From Paracoccaceae bacterium (GTDB taxonomy: Bacteria > Pseudomonadota > Alphaproteobacteria > Rhodobacterales > Rhodobacteraceae), in NCBI GenBank assembly GCA_020629115.1, contig JAHDDY010000005.1:1-50070 (forward strand): 50,070 nt of DNA, read 5' to 3'. The notes under the pieces were generated by a model, which was not told where the DNA came from, did not search any database, and worked only from the letters and a program-made list of their open reading frames with translations. A program made the position numbers and the translations under genes. Numbering within the stretch: position 1 is the stretch's first letter; every line of letters begins with the position of its first letter. This document shows positions 42,334 through 50,070 of this stretch, one piece after another.

Positions 42334-42819
42334 TCATTTATCGAGAGACGACACCGCATCCAGCAGGGCGTCACTCAGCGCGATCCCGCTTGCCCGGCGA
42401 TAGAGGAGGAGGTTGGCGCGCGCCGCATCCTCGCCCCCCTCCGAGCCGTCGCGCAGGCTCGCCAGATGCTCCATCTGGAGCCGCTCCACCGCCTGCTCCG
42501 CCGTGGCAACCGCCTGCCGGGCCGCTTCGGACAGCCCCGGCGGCACCGTGTGCGCCTCGCCCTTCCAGCCCCGCCGCAGGGCGCGCAACGGCTCGACCCG
42601 CGCCATGCGCCAGGCCGCGCCGAAGCCGACCGCCGCCTCCATCGCCGTTTCGGACAGGCGGACACCCTCCGCCCCGCACCACAGGCAGAAGAGCAGCATC
42701 GGCACATCCGCCTCGCCCTCCTCCTGCGCCGCGAGAAAGGTCGCGCGGTTCGCCTCCGGCATGTAGACGCCGAGGGCGTAGCGCCAGAAACGCACCGCAT
42801 CGGTTTCAGCCTCTACCAT
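42334..42819 (-). CDS. TIGR02444 family protein
   Basis: 161 residues, all-helical and cytoplasmic, function unknown. Characteristic opening FWRYALGVYMPE and FCLWCGAEGVRLS, later LYRRASGIALSDALLDA. The family is found mainly in Rhodobacterales and related Proteobacteria and has no assigned role. Divergent from the YdcH-purE operon, which starts 68 bases away. Confidence 0.82.
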   Translation of the reverse strand: MVEAETDAVRFWRYALGVYMPEANRATFLAAQEEGEADVPMLLFCLWCGAEGVRLSETAMEAAVGFGAAWRMARVEPLRALRRGWKGEAHTVPPGLSEAARQAVATAEQAVERLQMEHLASLRDGSEGGEDAARANLLLYRRASGIALSDALLDAVSSLDK

Positions 42820-42887
42820 CTTCCGCGCCCCTGTCGTATGAGTATTCCGTACCGGACCCTATCCCGAAGCCAGCGAGCCCGGCCAGC

Positions 42888-43097
42888 ATGACCGACCTAG
42901 AAGACGAAGCCACCCTGCGCGCCCGGCTCGACGACCTGCGGAAACAGCATCGTACGCTCGACGAGGAGATTTCCGGCGGCGAGGACGGTCCCCTGCGCGA
43001 CCAGCTTCTCGTCACCCGGCTCAAGCGCCGCAAGCTCGCCCTCAAGGACGAGATCGCGCGGCTGATGGACCGTCTCCAGCCCGATATCATCGCATGA
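42888..43097 (+). CDS. YdcH family protein (DUF465)
   Basis: 69 residues, an alpha-helical hairpin of charged heptads: [18 protein letters not shown], then [19 protein letters not shown]. The second helix [11 protein letters not shown] is the DUF465 signature. The function is unknown; small proteins of this kind are often paired with purE in Alphaproteobacteria. Its stop overlaps the purE ATG by ATGA. Confidence 0.85.
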   Translation: MTDLEDEATLRARLDDLRKQHRTLDEEISGGEDGPLRDQLLVTRLKRRKLALKDEIARLMDRLQPDIIA

Positions 43098-43594
43098 GCG
43101 GGGATGCGCCCCTCGTCGGCGTGCTGATGGGCAGCCAGTCCGACTGGCCGACCATGAAGGCCGCCTGCGCGATGCTCGACGCGTTCGCGGTGCCGTACGA
43201 GGCGCGCATCGTCTCGGCCCATCGCACGCCGGACCGGATGTTCGACTATGCCGAGCGGGCGCGCGGGCGCGGCATCCGGGTCATCGTCGCGGGGGCGGGC
43301 GGGGCGGCGCATCTGCCGGGGATGCTGGCCGCGAAGACCACCCTGCCCGTGCTCGGCGTGCCGGTGCAGAGCCGTACGCTCTCGGGCCTCGATTCGCTTC
43401 TCTCCATCGTGCAGATGCCGAAGGGCATTCCCGTCGGGACGCTCGCCATCGGCGAAGCGGGGGCGGCGAATGCGGGGCTGCTCGCCGCGCGCATCCTCGG
43501 GGCGACCGATGCGGCACTGGCCGGGCGGATCGAAGCGTGGATGCGGGCGCAGGCCGAGGCGGTGGCCGAGGTCCCGTCGGACGATCCCGCATGA
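43094..43594 (+). CDS. purE: N5-carboxyaminoimidazole ribonucleotide mutase PurE
   Basis: 166 residues, class I Pur[10 protein letters not shown] near residues 12-20, the active-site [24 protein letters not shown] and [11 protein letters not shown] are all present. Moves the carboxylate of N5-CAIR to give CAIR in purine synthesis. Four-base overlap with DUF465 before and purK after. Confidence 0.96.
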   Translation: MSGDAPLVGVLMGSQSDWPTMKAACAMLDAFAVPYEARIVSAHRTPDRMFDYAERARGRGIRVIVAGAGGAAHLPGMLAAKTTLPVLGVPVQSRTLSGLDSLLSIVQMPKGIPVGTLAIGEAGAANAGLLAARILGATDAALAGRIEAWMRAQAEAVAEVPSDDPA

Positions 43595-44655
43595 CGACCC
43601 TGGGCATCCTGGGCGGCGGACAGCTCGGGCGGATGCTTGCGCTCGCCGCGGCACGGCTGGGCATCGACGTGCACGTCTACTGCCCCGACGCCGCCTCCCC
43701 CGCCGAACGGGTCAGCGCGGGCGCGACCGTCGCGACCTATGACGACGAGGCGGCGCTGGCCGCCTTCGCCGCCCGGGTCGACGCGGTGACGACCGAATTC
43801 GAGAACGTCCCCGCCGCGACCGCCCGCTTCCTCGCCGGCCGCGTACCCGTCCACCCCTCCGCGCGCGCGCTGGAGATCGCGCAGGACCGCGTGACGGAGA
43901 AGGCGTTCCTCAACGATATCGGCATCGGGACGGCCCCGTGGCGGGCCGTCGACACGGCGGCCGACCTGACCGCCGCCATGGGGGCCATCGGCCCGCGCGG
44001 CATCCTCAAGACCCGCCGCCTCGGCTACGACGGCAAGGGACAGGCGCGGCTGGACGGGCCGCGCGATGCCGCCGATGCCATCACCGCGATGAACGGTGCC
44101 CCGGCCATCCTCGAAGGGCTGGCCGCGTTCGAGCGGGAGATCAGCGTAATCGCCGCGCGGGGGACGGACGGCACCGTCCGCTGCTACGATCCCGGCGAGA
44201 ACCGCCATGCGGACGGCATCCTGCGCGAGACCGTCGTGCCCGCCGCCATCGACGCGGCCACCCGCGACACCGCCCTCGACATCGCCGGGCGCATCGTCTC
44301 GTCCCTCGATTACGTCGGCGTGATCGGGGTCGAGATGTTCGCGATGGCGGACGGCGCGCTGCTGGTCAACGAGATCGCCCCGCGCGTCCACAATACCGGC
44401 CACTGGACGCTGGAAGGATGCGCCGTCAGCCAGTTCGAGCAGCATGTGCGCGCCGTGTGCGGCCTGCCGCTGGGCGACCCGGCGCGGCATTCGGATGCGA
44501 CGATGACGAACCTCATCGGCGGCGACGTGGACACCGTGCCAGCCCTCATGGCCGAGGACGGCGCGGCGCTGCATCTCTACGGCAAGGGCGCGGCGCGGCC
44601 GGGGCGCAAGATGGGGCACGTAACGCGACTGACCCGGCGGGAGGCGGACGGATGA
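43591..44655 (+). CDS. purK: N5-carboxyaminoimidazole ribonucleotide synthase PurK
   Basis: 354 residues, ATP-grasp fold. [17 protein letters not shown] at the start, TEFENVP near 70, [12 protein letters not shown] in the central domain and [14 protein letters not shown] near 280. Makes N5-CAIR from AIR, bicarbonate and ATP; works directly with PurE. Start at 43591 overlaps the purE stop, and the stop overlaps the cupin gene. Confidence 0.96.
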   Translation: MTTLGILGGGQLGRMLALAAARLGIDVHVYCPDAASPAERVSAGATVATYDDEAALAAFAARVDAVTTEFENVPAATARFLAGRVPVHPSARALEIAQDRVTEKAFLNDIGIGTAPWRAVDTAADLTAAMGAIGPRGILKTRRLGYDGKGQARLDGPRDAADAITAMNGAPAILEGLAAFEREISVIAARGTDGTVRCYDPGENRHADGILRETVVPAAIDAATRDTALDIAGRIVSSLDYVGVIGVEMFAMADGALLVNEIAPRVHNTGHWTLEGCAVSQFEQHVRAVCGLPLGDPARHSDATMTNLIGGDVDTVPALMAEDGAALHLYGKGAARPGRKMGHVTRLTRREADG

Positions 44656-45146
44656 CCGAGACGAAACCCTATCTCCTGACCCGCGAGGAGATCGCGGGCA
44701 TGGACGCCCGGGACAAGACGCATTTCCTCAATCCGAACGCGAAGCGCCTCAACAGGTCGCTGGGCGATGCGACGGGCCTGACCGGCTTCGGCTTCCACGT
44801 CATCGAGGTGGAGCCGGGGCGCGAGACGACGGAACACCATCGTCACCACCACGAGGACGAATGCGTCTTCGTCCTCTCGGGTACCGCGACCGCCGTGATC
44901 GGCGAGACGGAGCATCCCATCGGCCCCGGCGACTTCATCGGCTACCGCAAGGGCGGACTGGCCCATTCGATCCGCAACACCGGCTCGGAGACGCTGCGCT
45001 GCATCGTGGTGGGCGAGCGGCTGGCCCACGATGTCGGCGACTACCCGCGCCTCGGCAAGCGCATCCATCGCCATGCGGGGATGCCCTGGAGCCTCGTGGA
45101 CCATGCCGATATCGAGGAGGTGGGCGGGAACGCCGGCAAGAAGTAG
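44652..45146 (+). CDS. Cupin domain protein
   Basis: 164 residues, one cupin barrel. Metal-site motif HHRHHHEDECVFVLSG (about 57-72), then GPGDFIGYRKGGLAHSIRNTG. The H-x3-H-x3-E pattern suits an Fe, Mn or Zn centre. The C-terminus has RLGKRIHRHAGMPW. Function unknown; cotranslated with purK by ATGA overlap, which may reflect transcript sharing only. Ends two bases from the convergent dnaN. Confidence 0.8.
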   Translation: MTETKPYLLTREEIAGMDARDKTHFLNPNAKRLNRSLGDATGLTGFGFHVIEVEPGRETTEHHRHHHEDECVFVLSGTATAVIGETEHPIGPGDFIGYRKGGLAHSIRNTGSETLRCIVVGERLAHDVGDYPRLGKRIHRHAGMPWSLVDHADIEEVGGNAGKK

Positions 45147-45148
45147 CG

Positions 45149-46264
45149 TCAGACCCGCATCGGCATGACCACGTAGATCGCCGCGTCGTCCCCCTCCTCG
45201 CGCACCAGCGTCGGCGCGCCGGGGTCGAGCAGTTCGAAGACCGCGTTCTCCCGCTCGATCTGGCTCGTGATCTCCAGCAGGTACTTCGCGTTGAACCCGA
45301 TGGTCAGCGGCTCGTCGGCATAGGCGACGATCATCTCCTCGTCCGCAGTCCCGCTGTCGGGGGCATTGACCGACAGCGTCAGCTTGTCCTCGTCGAGCAC
45401 CAGCTTCACGGCGCGTGACTTCTCCGCGCTGACGGTGGCCACGCGGTCGACGGCGGCGGCGAACTGGGCCGCATCGGCGCGCAGGGTCTTGTCGTTCTTG
45501 TCGGGGATGACGCGGGTATAGTCGGGGAACTGCCCGTCGATGACCTTGGAGGTCAGCACGGTGCGCCCCGCCGTCACCCGGATCTTCGTCTCGGAGAGGG
45601 CGACCTGCACCACCTGGTCGTCGTCGTCCAGCAGCTTGACCAGCTCGTTCACGGTCTTGCGCGGCACGATGATGCCCGGCATCCCGGCGGCACCGGGCGG
45701 CAGCAGGGTATCGAGCCGGGCGAGGCGGTGCCCGTCCGTCGCCACCGCGCGCAGGTGGGATTCGCCGTCGCCATGAGCGTGCAGGTAGACGCCGTTGAGA
45801 TAGTACCGCGTCTCCTCCGTCGAGATCGCGAAGCGGGTCTTCTCGAACAGGCGGCGCAGCACGCCCCCCGTCATCTCGAACTGGTGGTCGTAGCTATCCG
45901 AGGCCATGACTGGGAAGTCCTCCGCCGGAAGGGTCGCCAGCGCGAATCGCGAGCGGCCGGCGGCGACGCTAATCCGCTGCTCCTCCGGATCGAGGGTCAG
46001 CGAGACCTCCGAGCCGTCGGGAAGCTTGCGCGCGATCTCGTAGAGGGTCTGCGCCGAGATCGTCACCGTTCCCGGCACCTCGACCTTCGCGTCCATGCGT
46101 ACGATGGCCTCGATATCGAGGTCCGTCGCCGACATGGACAGCCCGTCCTCGTCCCCCTTCAGCAGGAGGTTGGCGAGGATCGGGATGGTGTTGCGGCGCT
46201 CCACGACGCTCTGGACATGGCCAAGGGACTTGAGCAGGGCGGCGCGTTCGGCGATGACTTTCAT
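45149..46264 (-). CDS. dnaN: DNA polymerase III sliding clamp (beta subunit)
   Basis: 371 residues, three clamp domains. MKVIAERAALLKSLGHVQSVVE at the start, RNTIPILANLLL and the C-terminal peptide-binding end YVVMPMRV. Tethers replicative polymerase to DNA. It lies away from dnaA, which is common in Alphaproteobacteria. The ATG at 46264 has AAGG and TGGGA upstream. Confidence 0.96.
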   Translation of the reverse strand: MKVIAERAALLKSLGHVQSVVERRNTIPILANLLLKGDEDGLSMSATDLDIEAIVRMDAKVEVPGTVTISAQTLYEIARKLPDGSEVSLTLDPEEQRISVAAGRSRFALATLPAEDFPVMASDSYDHQFEMTGGVLRRLFEKTRFAISTEETRYYLNGVYLHAHGDGESHLRAVATDGHRLARLDTLLPPGAAGMPGIIVPRKTVNELVKLLDDDDQVVQVALSETKIRVTAGRTVLTSKVIDGQFPDYTRVIPDKNDKTLRADAAQFAAAVDRVATVSAEKSRAVKLVLDEDKLTLSVNAPDSGTADEEMIVAYADEPLTIGFNAKYLLEITSQIERENAVFELLDPGAPTLVREEGDDAAIYVVMPMRV

Positions 46265-46329
46265 GTCCCAGAAGCCTTTCGGGAGAATCTCGGGACCGCG
46301 ACCCTAGCGCCATCCCTCCCGCATCGCAA

Positions 46330-47034
46330 TCAACGGCTTCCCGGCAGCCCCACGCCCAGCCCCTCCGGCCCCGCGCCGCGCCGGGGCGGGCGGATGCGCG
46401 ACAGGAGCGCGTTCGGCCCGGCCATGGCCAGCCGCGCGAGCGGGTTGTCCTTCACCGACGCCTTCAGCTTCTCGAACCGCATCACGTCGGCGAGGCGGCG
46501 CTCCAGGAAGGCCCAGGTGCGCTCCTTGCCCGGCGAGGTATCGCCAAGCCAGTACAGCACCGTCGCCGAGAAGACGCCCGAGAGGGTCAGGCGCTTCGTG
46601 TACCAGTTGTAGTCCTGCGCCGTATCCCCGGCGGCGGTCCAGATGGCGTCCGCCGTCTCCCACGTCAGTCGCGCGCCTTCCGGCGCATGGAGCGGCAGGG
46701 CGAAGAGGGAGGAAGCGCGGCGCACGGCCTCCTCGTGCGGGGCGGCGATCTCCAGCCGGGTGCGGACGGCATGACCGATCTTGCGCGTCATGCCCATCGC
46801 GCGGAACGCATCGGTGTCGAGCGCCTGCCGCATCTCCCGGTCGCCGCGGCGATGGAAGGCGGCGGCGAGGTCCAGCGCGCCGCGCGGATAGGCCAGCCGC
46901 GCCACCTGCGGGTCCACGTCCGCCTGTGCCGCCGCCCGGCGGAACAGCGCCTCGGACCAGCCGTCGAAAGGCACGTCGGGCAGTGCGGCATCGAGGATGG
47001 CCTCGCGGGTCTCGTCCATCGGGTCGTCTTGCAT
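46330..47034 (-). CDS. COQ9 family protein (ubiquinone biosynthesis)
   Basis: 234 residues. TetR-like N-terminal helices (DETREAILDAALPDVPFDGWSEA), then the COQ9 lipid-binding domain with WETADAIWTAAGDTAQDYNWYTKR, the conserved COQ9 signature. COQ9 presents ubiquinone precursors to COQ7 hydroxylase in alphaproteobacteria and mitochondria. The ATG at 47034 has AGGAGG 8 bases upstream; the longer open frame to 47364 runs antisense to rpsU and is not used. Divergent from rpsU. Confidence 0.92.
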   Translation of the reverse strand: MQDDPMDETREAILDAALPDVPFDGWSEALFRRAAAQADVDPQVARLAYPRGALDLAAAFHRRGDREMRQALDTDAFRAMGMTRKIGHAVRTRLEIAAPHEEAVRRASSLFALPLHAPEGARLTWETADAIWTAAGDTAQDYNWYTKRLTLSGVFSATVLYWLGDTSPGKERTWAFLERRLADVMRFEKLKASVKDNPLARLAMAGPNALLSRIRPPRRGAGPEGLGVGLPGSR

Positions 47035-47127
47035 CGCGATTTCCTCCTGAAGCGGGTCGACAAGGGCGATGGGGGCTGATATAGCGCGGCTTCCGAAATT
47101 TGATAACGATGACGGTGGAACGCTCCC

Positions 47128-47334
47128 GTGCAGGTACTGGTTCGCGACAACAATGTCGATCAGGCGCTCAAGGCGCTGAAGAAGAAGATGCAGCGTGAAG
47201 GCATCTTCCGTGAAATGAAGCTGCGTCAGCATTACGAAAAACCTTCCGAGCGCCGCGCCCGCGAATCCGCCGAAGCGATTCGCCGCGCCCGCAAGCTCGC
47301 GCGCAAGAAGGCACAGCGCGAAGGCGGCCTCTGA
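47128..47334 (+). CDS. rpsU: 30S ribosomal protein S21
   Basis: 68 residues: [20 protein letters not shown], then [27 protein letters not shown] start with GGTGGAA 8 bases upstream. S21 assists initiation near the anti-Shine-Dalgarno end of 16S rRNA. Monocistronic with its own terminator. Confidence 0.96.
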   Translation: MQVLVRDNNVDQALKALKKKMQREGIFREMKLRQHYEKPSERRARESAEAIRRARKLARKKAQREGGL

Positions 47335-47367
47335 GGCCTTTTCCTTCCATCCGTCCGACGACATGAC

Positions 47368-47396
47368 GGCGTGGCCCGACGGGGCCGCGCCTTTTT
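47368..47396 (+). terminator. Intrinsic terminator of rpsU
   Basis: GGCGTGGCCC (47368-47377), loop GACG, GGGCCGCGCC (47382-47391) and TTTTT. Ten pairs with one G-U, then a clean U5. Confidence 0.92.
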
Positions 47397-47408
47397 CGCT
47401 GTCGTAAC

Positions 47409-48560
47409 CTAGCGCACGACGCGATCCGCGCCGACGAGGCGGGCGAAGCGGGACAGTTCCGCATCCAGCCTGTCATGGCGGGCGACGGGCCAGGCGACGC
47501 CCGGTTCCGTCCAGAGGTTCGGAACCGTCAGCACACCCTTCCGGCGATCCGCCTTCACCTCGATGCGCCCGACGAAGCGGTGTCCTTCGAGAATCGGGAA
47601 GACGTAGTAGCCCCATACCCGCTTGGCCGCCGGGACGAACATCTCCACGCGGTAGTCGAACCCGAACAACCGCGCCAGCCGCGCCCTGTCCCGCACCGCC
47701 GGGTCGAACGGGTTGAGGATGCGCAGCCGCGTCGTGGGGCCGGTCAGGGCGTCCACCCGCGCGGCGATATCGGCGGGGGCCAGCGCCGGGAGCCAGTCGC
47801 CCGACGCGCCTTGCACCTCCACCGGGCGCAGCCGCTCCTGCGCCCGCGCCGCCCAGGCGGCCACCTCCCCCCGATCCGCCGCATCCCAGAACGCCTTGAT
47901 CTCGCCGGGCGTGGCGACCCCCAGGCGGTCGAGCGCCATGTCGCACAGCGCGTCCACCCGGTCGACATCCGGCACCGCCCGCGCGCGCAGGTCGGCGGGA
48001 AAGATGCGCTCGGCGAGATCGTAGAACTTGGTGAAGTTGATCCGGTGGCTCGTCGCCAGTTCGCCCGTGTACCACATGTAGTCGAGCGCCAGCTTGTGCG
48101 GCGGGCGCGACCACATCTCCTTCCTGCCGACGACCTTCGTGTCGAAGGCATGGGTAGAGAGCGGTCCCTCCTCGGCGATGCGCGAACGGATGGCCGCGCG
48201 ACCCTCGGCGTCGGGCATCGAACGGAACCAGGATGCGCCGTCGAGCTGCACCCTTTTCCTCTCGAACTGCCGTCGCCAGACGGGGAGCGTCTCCATCGGC
48301 AGGATGGAGGCGTCATGGGTGAAATGCTCGAACACGCCGTCCGGCCTGCCAAGCACCCGGTCGAGCATCGGTTCGCGATAGTTCTGGTTGCGGCTCCAGA
48401 GAATGTGGTGATGCGCGCGGGCGACGACCTGGATCGAATCGAGCTGCACGAAGCCCAGCCGCCGGACGATGCCCATCAGGTCGAGCGGTCCGGTCGGCGC
48501 GGCGGCCAGTCCCTGCGACGCGAGCCAGAGGGTCCGCGCCGTCCTGTTGTCGATCCGCAC
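47409..48560 (-). CDS. YcaQ/AlkZ-type DNA glycosylase (HTH_42 family)
   Basis: 383 residues with three winged-helix units. QLDSIQ (39-44) matches the catalytic QxD loop of YcaQ-type glycosylases and EHFTHDAS (78-85) the E-Y/H-W/F-x-H-E/D-AS motif. LALDYMWYTGELA and the beta-barrel segment PFDPAVRDRARLARLFGFDYRVE follow. E. coli YcaQ unhooks DNA interstrand crosslinks and removes alkylated bases. GTG start at 48560, 10 bases after the stop of the HHH-repeat gene, so probably one transcript. Confidence 0.88.
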   Translation of the reverse strand: MRIDNRTARTLWLASQGLAAAPTGPLDLMGIVRRLGFVQLDSIQVVARAHHHILWSRNQNYREPMLDRVLGRPDGVFEHFTHDASILPMETLPVWRRQFERKRVQLDGASWFRSMPDAEGRAAIRSRIAEEGPLSTHAFDTKVVGRKEMWSRPPHKLALDYMWYTGELATSHRINFTKFYDLAERIFPADLRARAVPDVDRVDALCDMALDRLGVATPGEIKAFWDAADRGEVAAWAARAQERLRPVEVQGASGDWLPALAPADIAARVDALTGPTTRLRILNPFDPAVRDRARLARLFGFDYRVEMFVPAAKRVWGYYVFPILEGHRFVGRIEVKADRRKGVLTVPNLWTEPGVAWPVARHDRLDAELSRFARLVGADRVVR

Positions 48561-48570
48561 GCGCCGTCCG

Positions 48571-50070
48571 TCAGCCTTCGCGTTCGCGGGCGAGGACGGC
48601 GGCCTGCGGCACCCAGCGGTCGCGGATGATGCGGCCCTTGAACTTGAGCTTGCTGTCGATCCAGGCGATATCGCGGGCGGTGAACCCGGCGATCTGGCGG
48701 AAATAATAGACGCCGAGACCGTTCAGCACCCCTTCGAGCTTTTCGCCGATGCCCTTGATCCGCCTGAGATCGTCCGGCTTTCCGGCGACCGGCCCGTCGC
48801 GCATCAGGCTTTCGGGTCGGTTCTCGGCGGTGGCCGCGAAGCCGCCCTCCTGCTCGACGAGCCGCAGCGCCTCGCGTTCGGCCTCGCTCAGGGGCGTGTT
48901 CTTCGGCGCGCCGGGCGAGGCGGTGGCGTCCCCGACGAAGGGTGTCCTCTCCGCCGGCCCGGGCGGCGGGGACGCGGCCTCGCTCCCGGCTTCCATCGCG
49001 AGACCCCGCGCCTGGGGAATCCATCGGTCGCGCACCACGCGTCCGCGAAAGCCCAAGGTCCGGTCGGCCCAGGCGAGGTCGCGCCCGCCGAAACCCGCGA
49101 TCTGATCGTAATAGTAGATGCCTTCGCCGTTGAGCGTGGTCTCGATCTTCGGCCCGATGCCGCTGATCCGTTGCAGGTCGTCCGGCGCGCGGCCCTCGCG
49201 CGGAGCGTCGAGGGTGGAGGCGGGCTTCTCGACAGCCTCGTCCGCCTCGATGATCCGCTGCGCCTCCCGCTCGGCCTCGCTCAGCGGCGCGGCCATGGCG
49301 GGATTCGGCACGTCCCCGCCGCCATCCCCATCGGTGTCGGCACCGTCGTCGGCGGCATCGCCGAGCGCGGCGAAGCGGCTGCGCAGGGGCCGGGTATCGA
49401 CCGCATCGTCATCCGGTCCCAGCGCGGCCAGCCCCTGCGCCTGCGGCACCCAGCGGTCGCGCACGACCCGCCCCTTGACCGCAAGCGTCCGGTCGGCCCA
49501 GGCGATCTCGGACGCCCCGAACCCGGCGATCTGGTCGAAATAGTAGACGCCCTCGTCGTTCAGCGCGCCCTCGATCTTCGGACCGATACCCCTGATCCGC
49601 TTGAGATCGTCCGGCGTGCGATCTGCGCGCGGGGCATCCAGCAGCGTGGCGGGGCGGGTGACGCCCTCCTCCCGTTCGATGAGGCGCTGCGCCTCGCGCT
49701 CCTCCTCGCTGAACTCGGCGGGGATGTCCACTTCCGGTGCCATGTCGGCATCATCCGCATCGCCCTCGCCGGGCACGTGCCCGTCCTCCTGACCGATGGT
49801 CGCGCCGGGCAGCTTTTCCGCCGCGGCCGAGACGGCCCCGCTTACCGCGGCCGCCGCGCCCCCGGCCAAGGCACCGATCTTCGCGGTGACGGAGCCGTCG
49901 CCCGGCGCGTCGGGCGCATCTCCCGGCGCGGCCCCGTCGGCATAGCCTTCCTTCAGGGACGCGAGCGTCGATCCGTCCGAACCCGAGGCATCGTTCGCCC
50001 CGGTCGACGTATCGGTACCGTCGGCACCCTTCCCGGTGACCGAGGCGATGGCCGATTTCGTCCCTTCGGA
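48571..50070 (-). CDS. Protein with three tandem helix-hairpin-helix modules (5' end outside window)
   Basis: C-terminal 499 residues; the frame is open to the right edge, so the N-terminus is missing. The first part is low-complexity Gly/Ala/Asp (about 1-110). Three repeated units follow, each an acidic SEAEREAxR-IE helix, a 20-35-residue linker, then an HHH core (DDLxRIxGIGPKIE..LNxxGVYYFDQIAGF) and a tail GRVVRDRWVPQA. The core occurs as a single C-terminal domain in NuoE of Rhodobacterales and in HHH/DUF4332-like proteins. HHH motifs usually contact DNA or protein. It shares a transcript with the crosslink-repair glycosylase downstream, so a DNA-related role is possible. Confidence 0.75.
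   Translation of the reverse strand, partial: SEGTKSAIASVTGKGADGTDTSTGANDASGSDGSTLASLKEGYADGAAPGDAPDAPGDGSVTAKIGALAGGAAAAVSGAVSAAAEKLPGATIGQEDGHVPGEGDADDADMAPEVDIPAEFSEEEREAQRLIEREEGVTRPATLLDAPRADRTPDDLKRIRGIGPKIEGALNDEGVYYFDQIAGFGASEIAWADRTLAVKGRVVRDRWVPQAQGLAALGPDDDAVDTRPLRSRFAALGDAADDGADTDGDGGGDVPNPAMAAPLSEAEREAQRIIEADEAVEKPASTLDAPREGRAPDDLQRISGIGPKIETTLNGEGIYYYDQIAGFGGRDLAWADRTLGFRGRVVRDRWIPQARGLAMEAGSEAASPPPGPAERTPFVGDATASPGAPKNTPLSEAEREALRLVEQEGGFAATAENRPESLMRDGPVAGKPDDLRRIKGIGEKLEGVLNGLGVYYFRQIAGFTARDIAWIDSKLKFKGRIIRDRWVPQAAVLAREREG
48595..49612 (-). repeat. Triple helix-hairpin-helix repeat units
   Basis: Within the right-edge gene the cores lie at about 49428-49612, 48996-49184 and 48595-48776. 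They share GIG-K-E, YY-QIAGF, WAD/WID and RDRW-PQA and differ mainly in the linkers. The first two are most alike; the third has GIGEKLE and WIDSKLKFKG and a divergent linker. Confidence 0.8.

Noticed and set aside
43094-45146. Cupin as a purine-pathway enzyme because of coupling to purEK
   Set aside because: No sequence feature links the cupin barrel to purine chemistry; the overlap may only reflect a shared transcript.

Overview
The window is a stretch of GC-rich alphaproteobacterial chromosome, most likely from the Rhodobacterales (Roseobacter-type). The reasons are strong GC-biased codon use, the linked order rpsF-rpsR-rplI then dnaB-alr-mlaE-mlaF-radA-cvpA-purF, an EipB/DUF1849 envelope protein, COQ9, a TIGR02444 protein, an entericidin and the helix-hairpin-helix module also found at the C-terminus of NuoE in this order. 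It is mostly core genome. I see no phage, insertion sequence, CRISPR array or plasmid gene. Genes are tightly packed, many joined by 4-base ATGA or GTGA overlaps.

Layout. 1-599: truncated 2-hydroxyacid dehydrogenase. 827-2392: proline-rich exported protein with a lectin-like C-terminus. 2502-7354: polyamine-type ABC importer (ATPase, binding protein, two permeases) with an unusually structured spacer between the binding protein and the first permease. 7422-7724: small entericidin lipoprotein and tRNA-Arg(CCG). 7965-10608: molybdenum-cofactor handling genes (XdhC, a MoeA-like protein, a MocA-like cytidylyltransferase). 10696-13307: coupled pair of a membrane protein with a degenerate EAL domain and an ICMT-type membrane methyltransferase. 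13309-15775: FAD amine oxidase divergent from an orphan TauA-like binding protein. 15855-17108: PilJ-GGDEF diguanylate cyclase with a LexA-box match at its start. 17319-18766: rpsF-rpsR-rplI behind a possible S6:S18 leader. 19032-27688: nine closely spaced genes, dnaB to an SDR protein. 27693-31702: GDPD, RidA, EipB, an ABM monooxygenase and a papain-like lipoprotein. 31885-34618: DEAD-box helicase and a modC without modAB. 34596-40423: surface-glycan locus around an AT-rich divergent promoter. 40445-42214: SulP transporter. 42334-47334: TIGR02444, YdcH, purE-purK-cupin, dnaN, COQ9, rpsU. 47409-50070: YcaQ-type DNA glycosylase and a protein with three HHH modules that runs off the right edge.

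How the genes work together. The importer and the FAD oxidase could form a polyamine uptake and oxidation route. The MoCo trio and modC both serve molybdoenzymes, but no xdhAB or modAB is visible. The glycan locus combines a WecG-glycosylphosphotransferase fusion (which could add the first two sugars), three further glycosyltransferases and a Wzx-type flippase, with no polymerase or export genes.

No clear new system stands out. The best leads are the papain-like lipoprotein, the degenerate-EAL/ICMT pair, the initiating-enzyme fusion with its AT-rich control region, the triple-HHH protein, and structured RNA leaders before potB, rpsF and dnaB.
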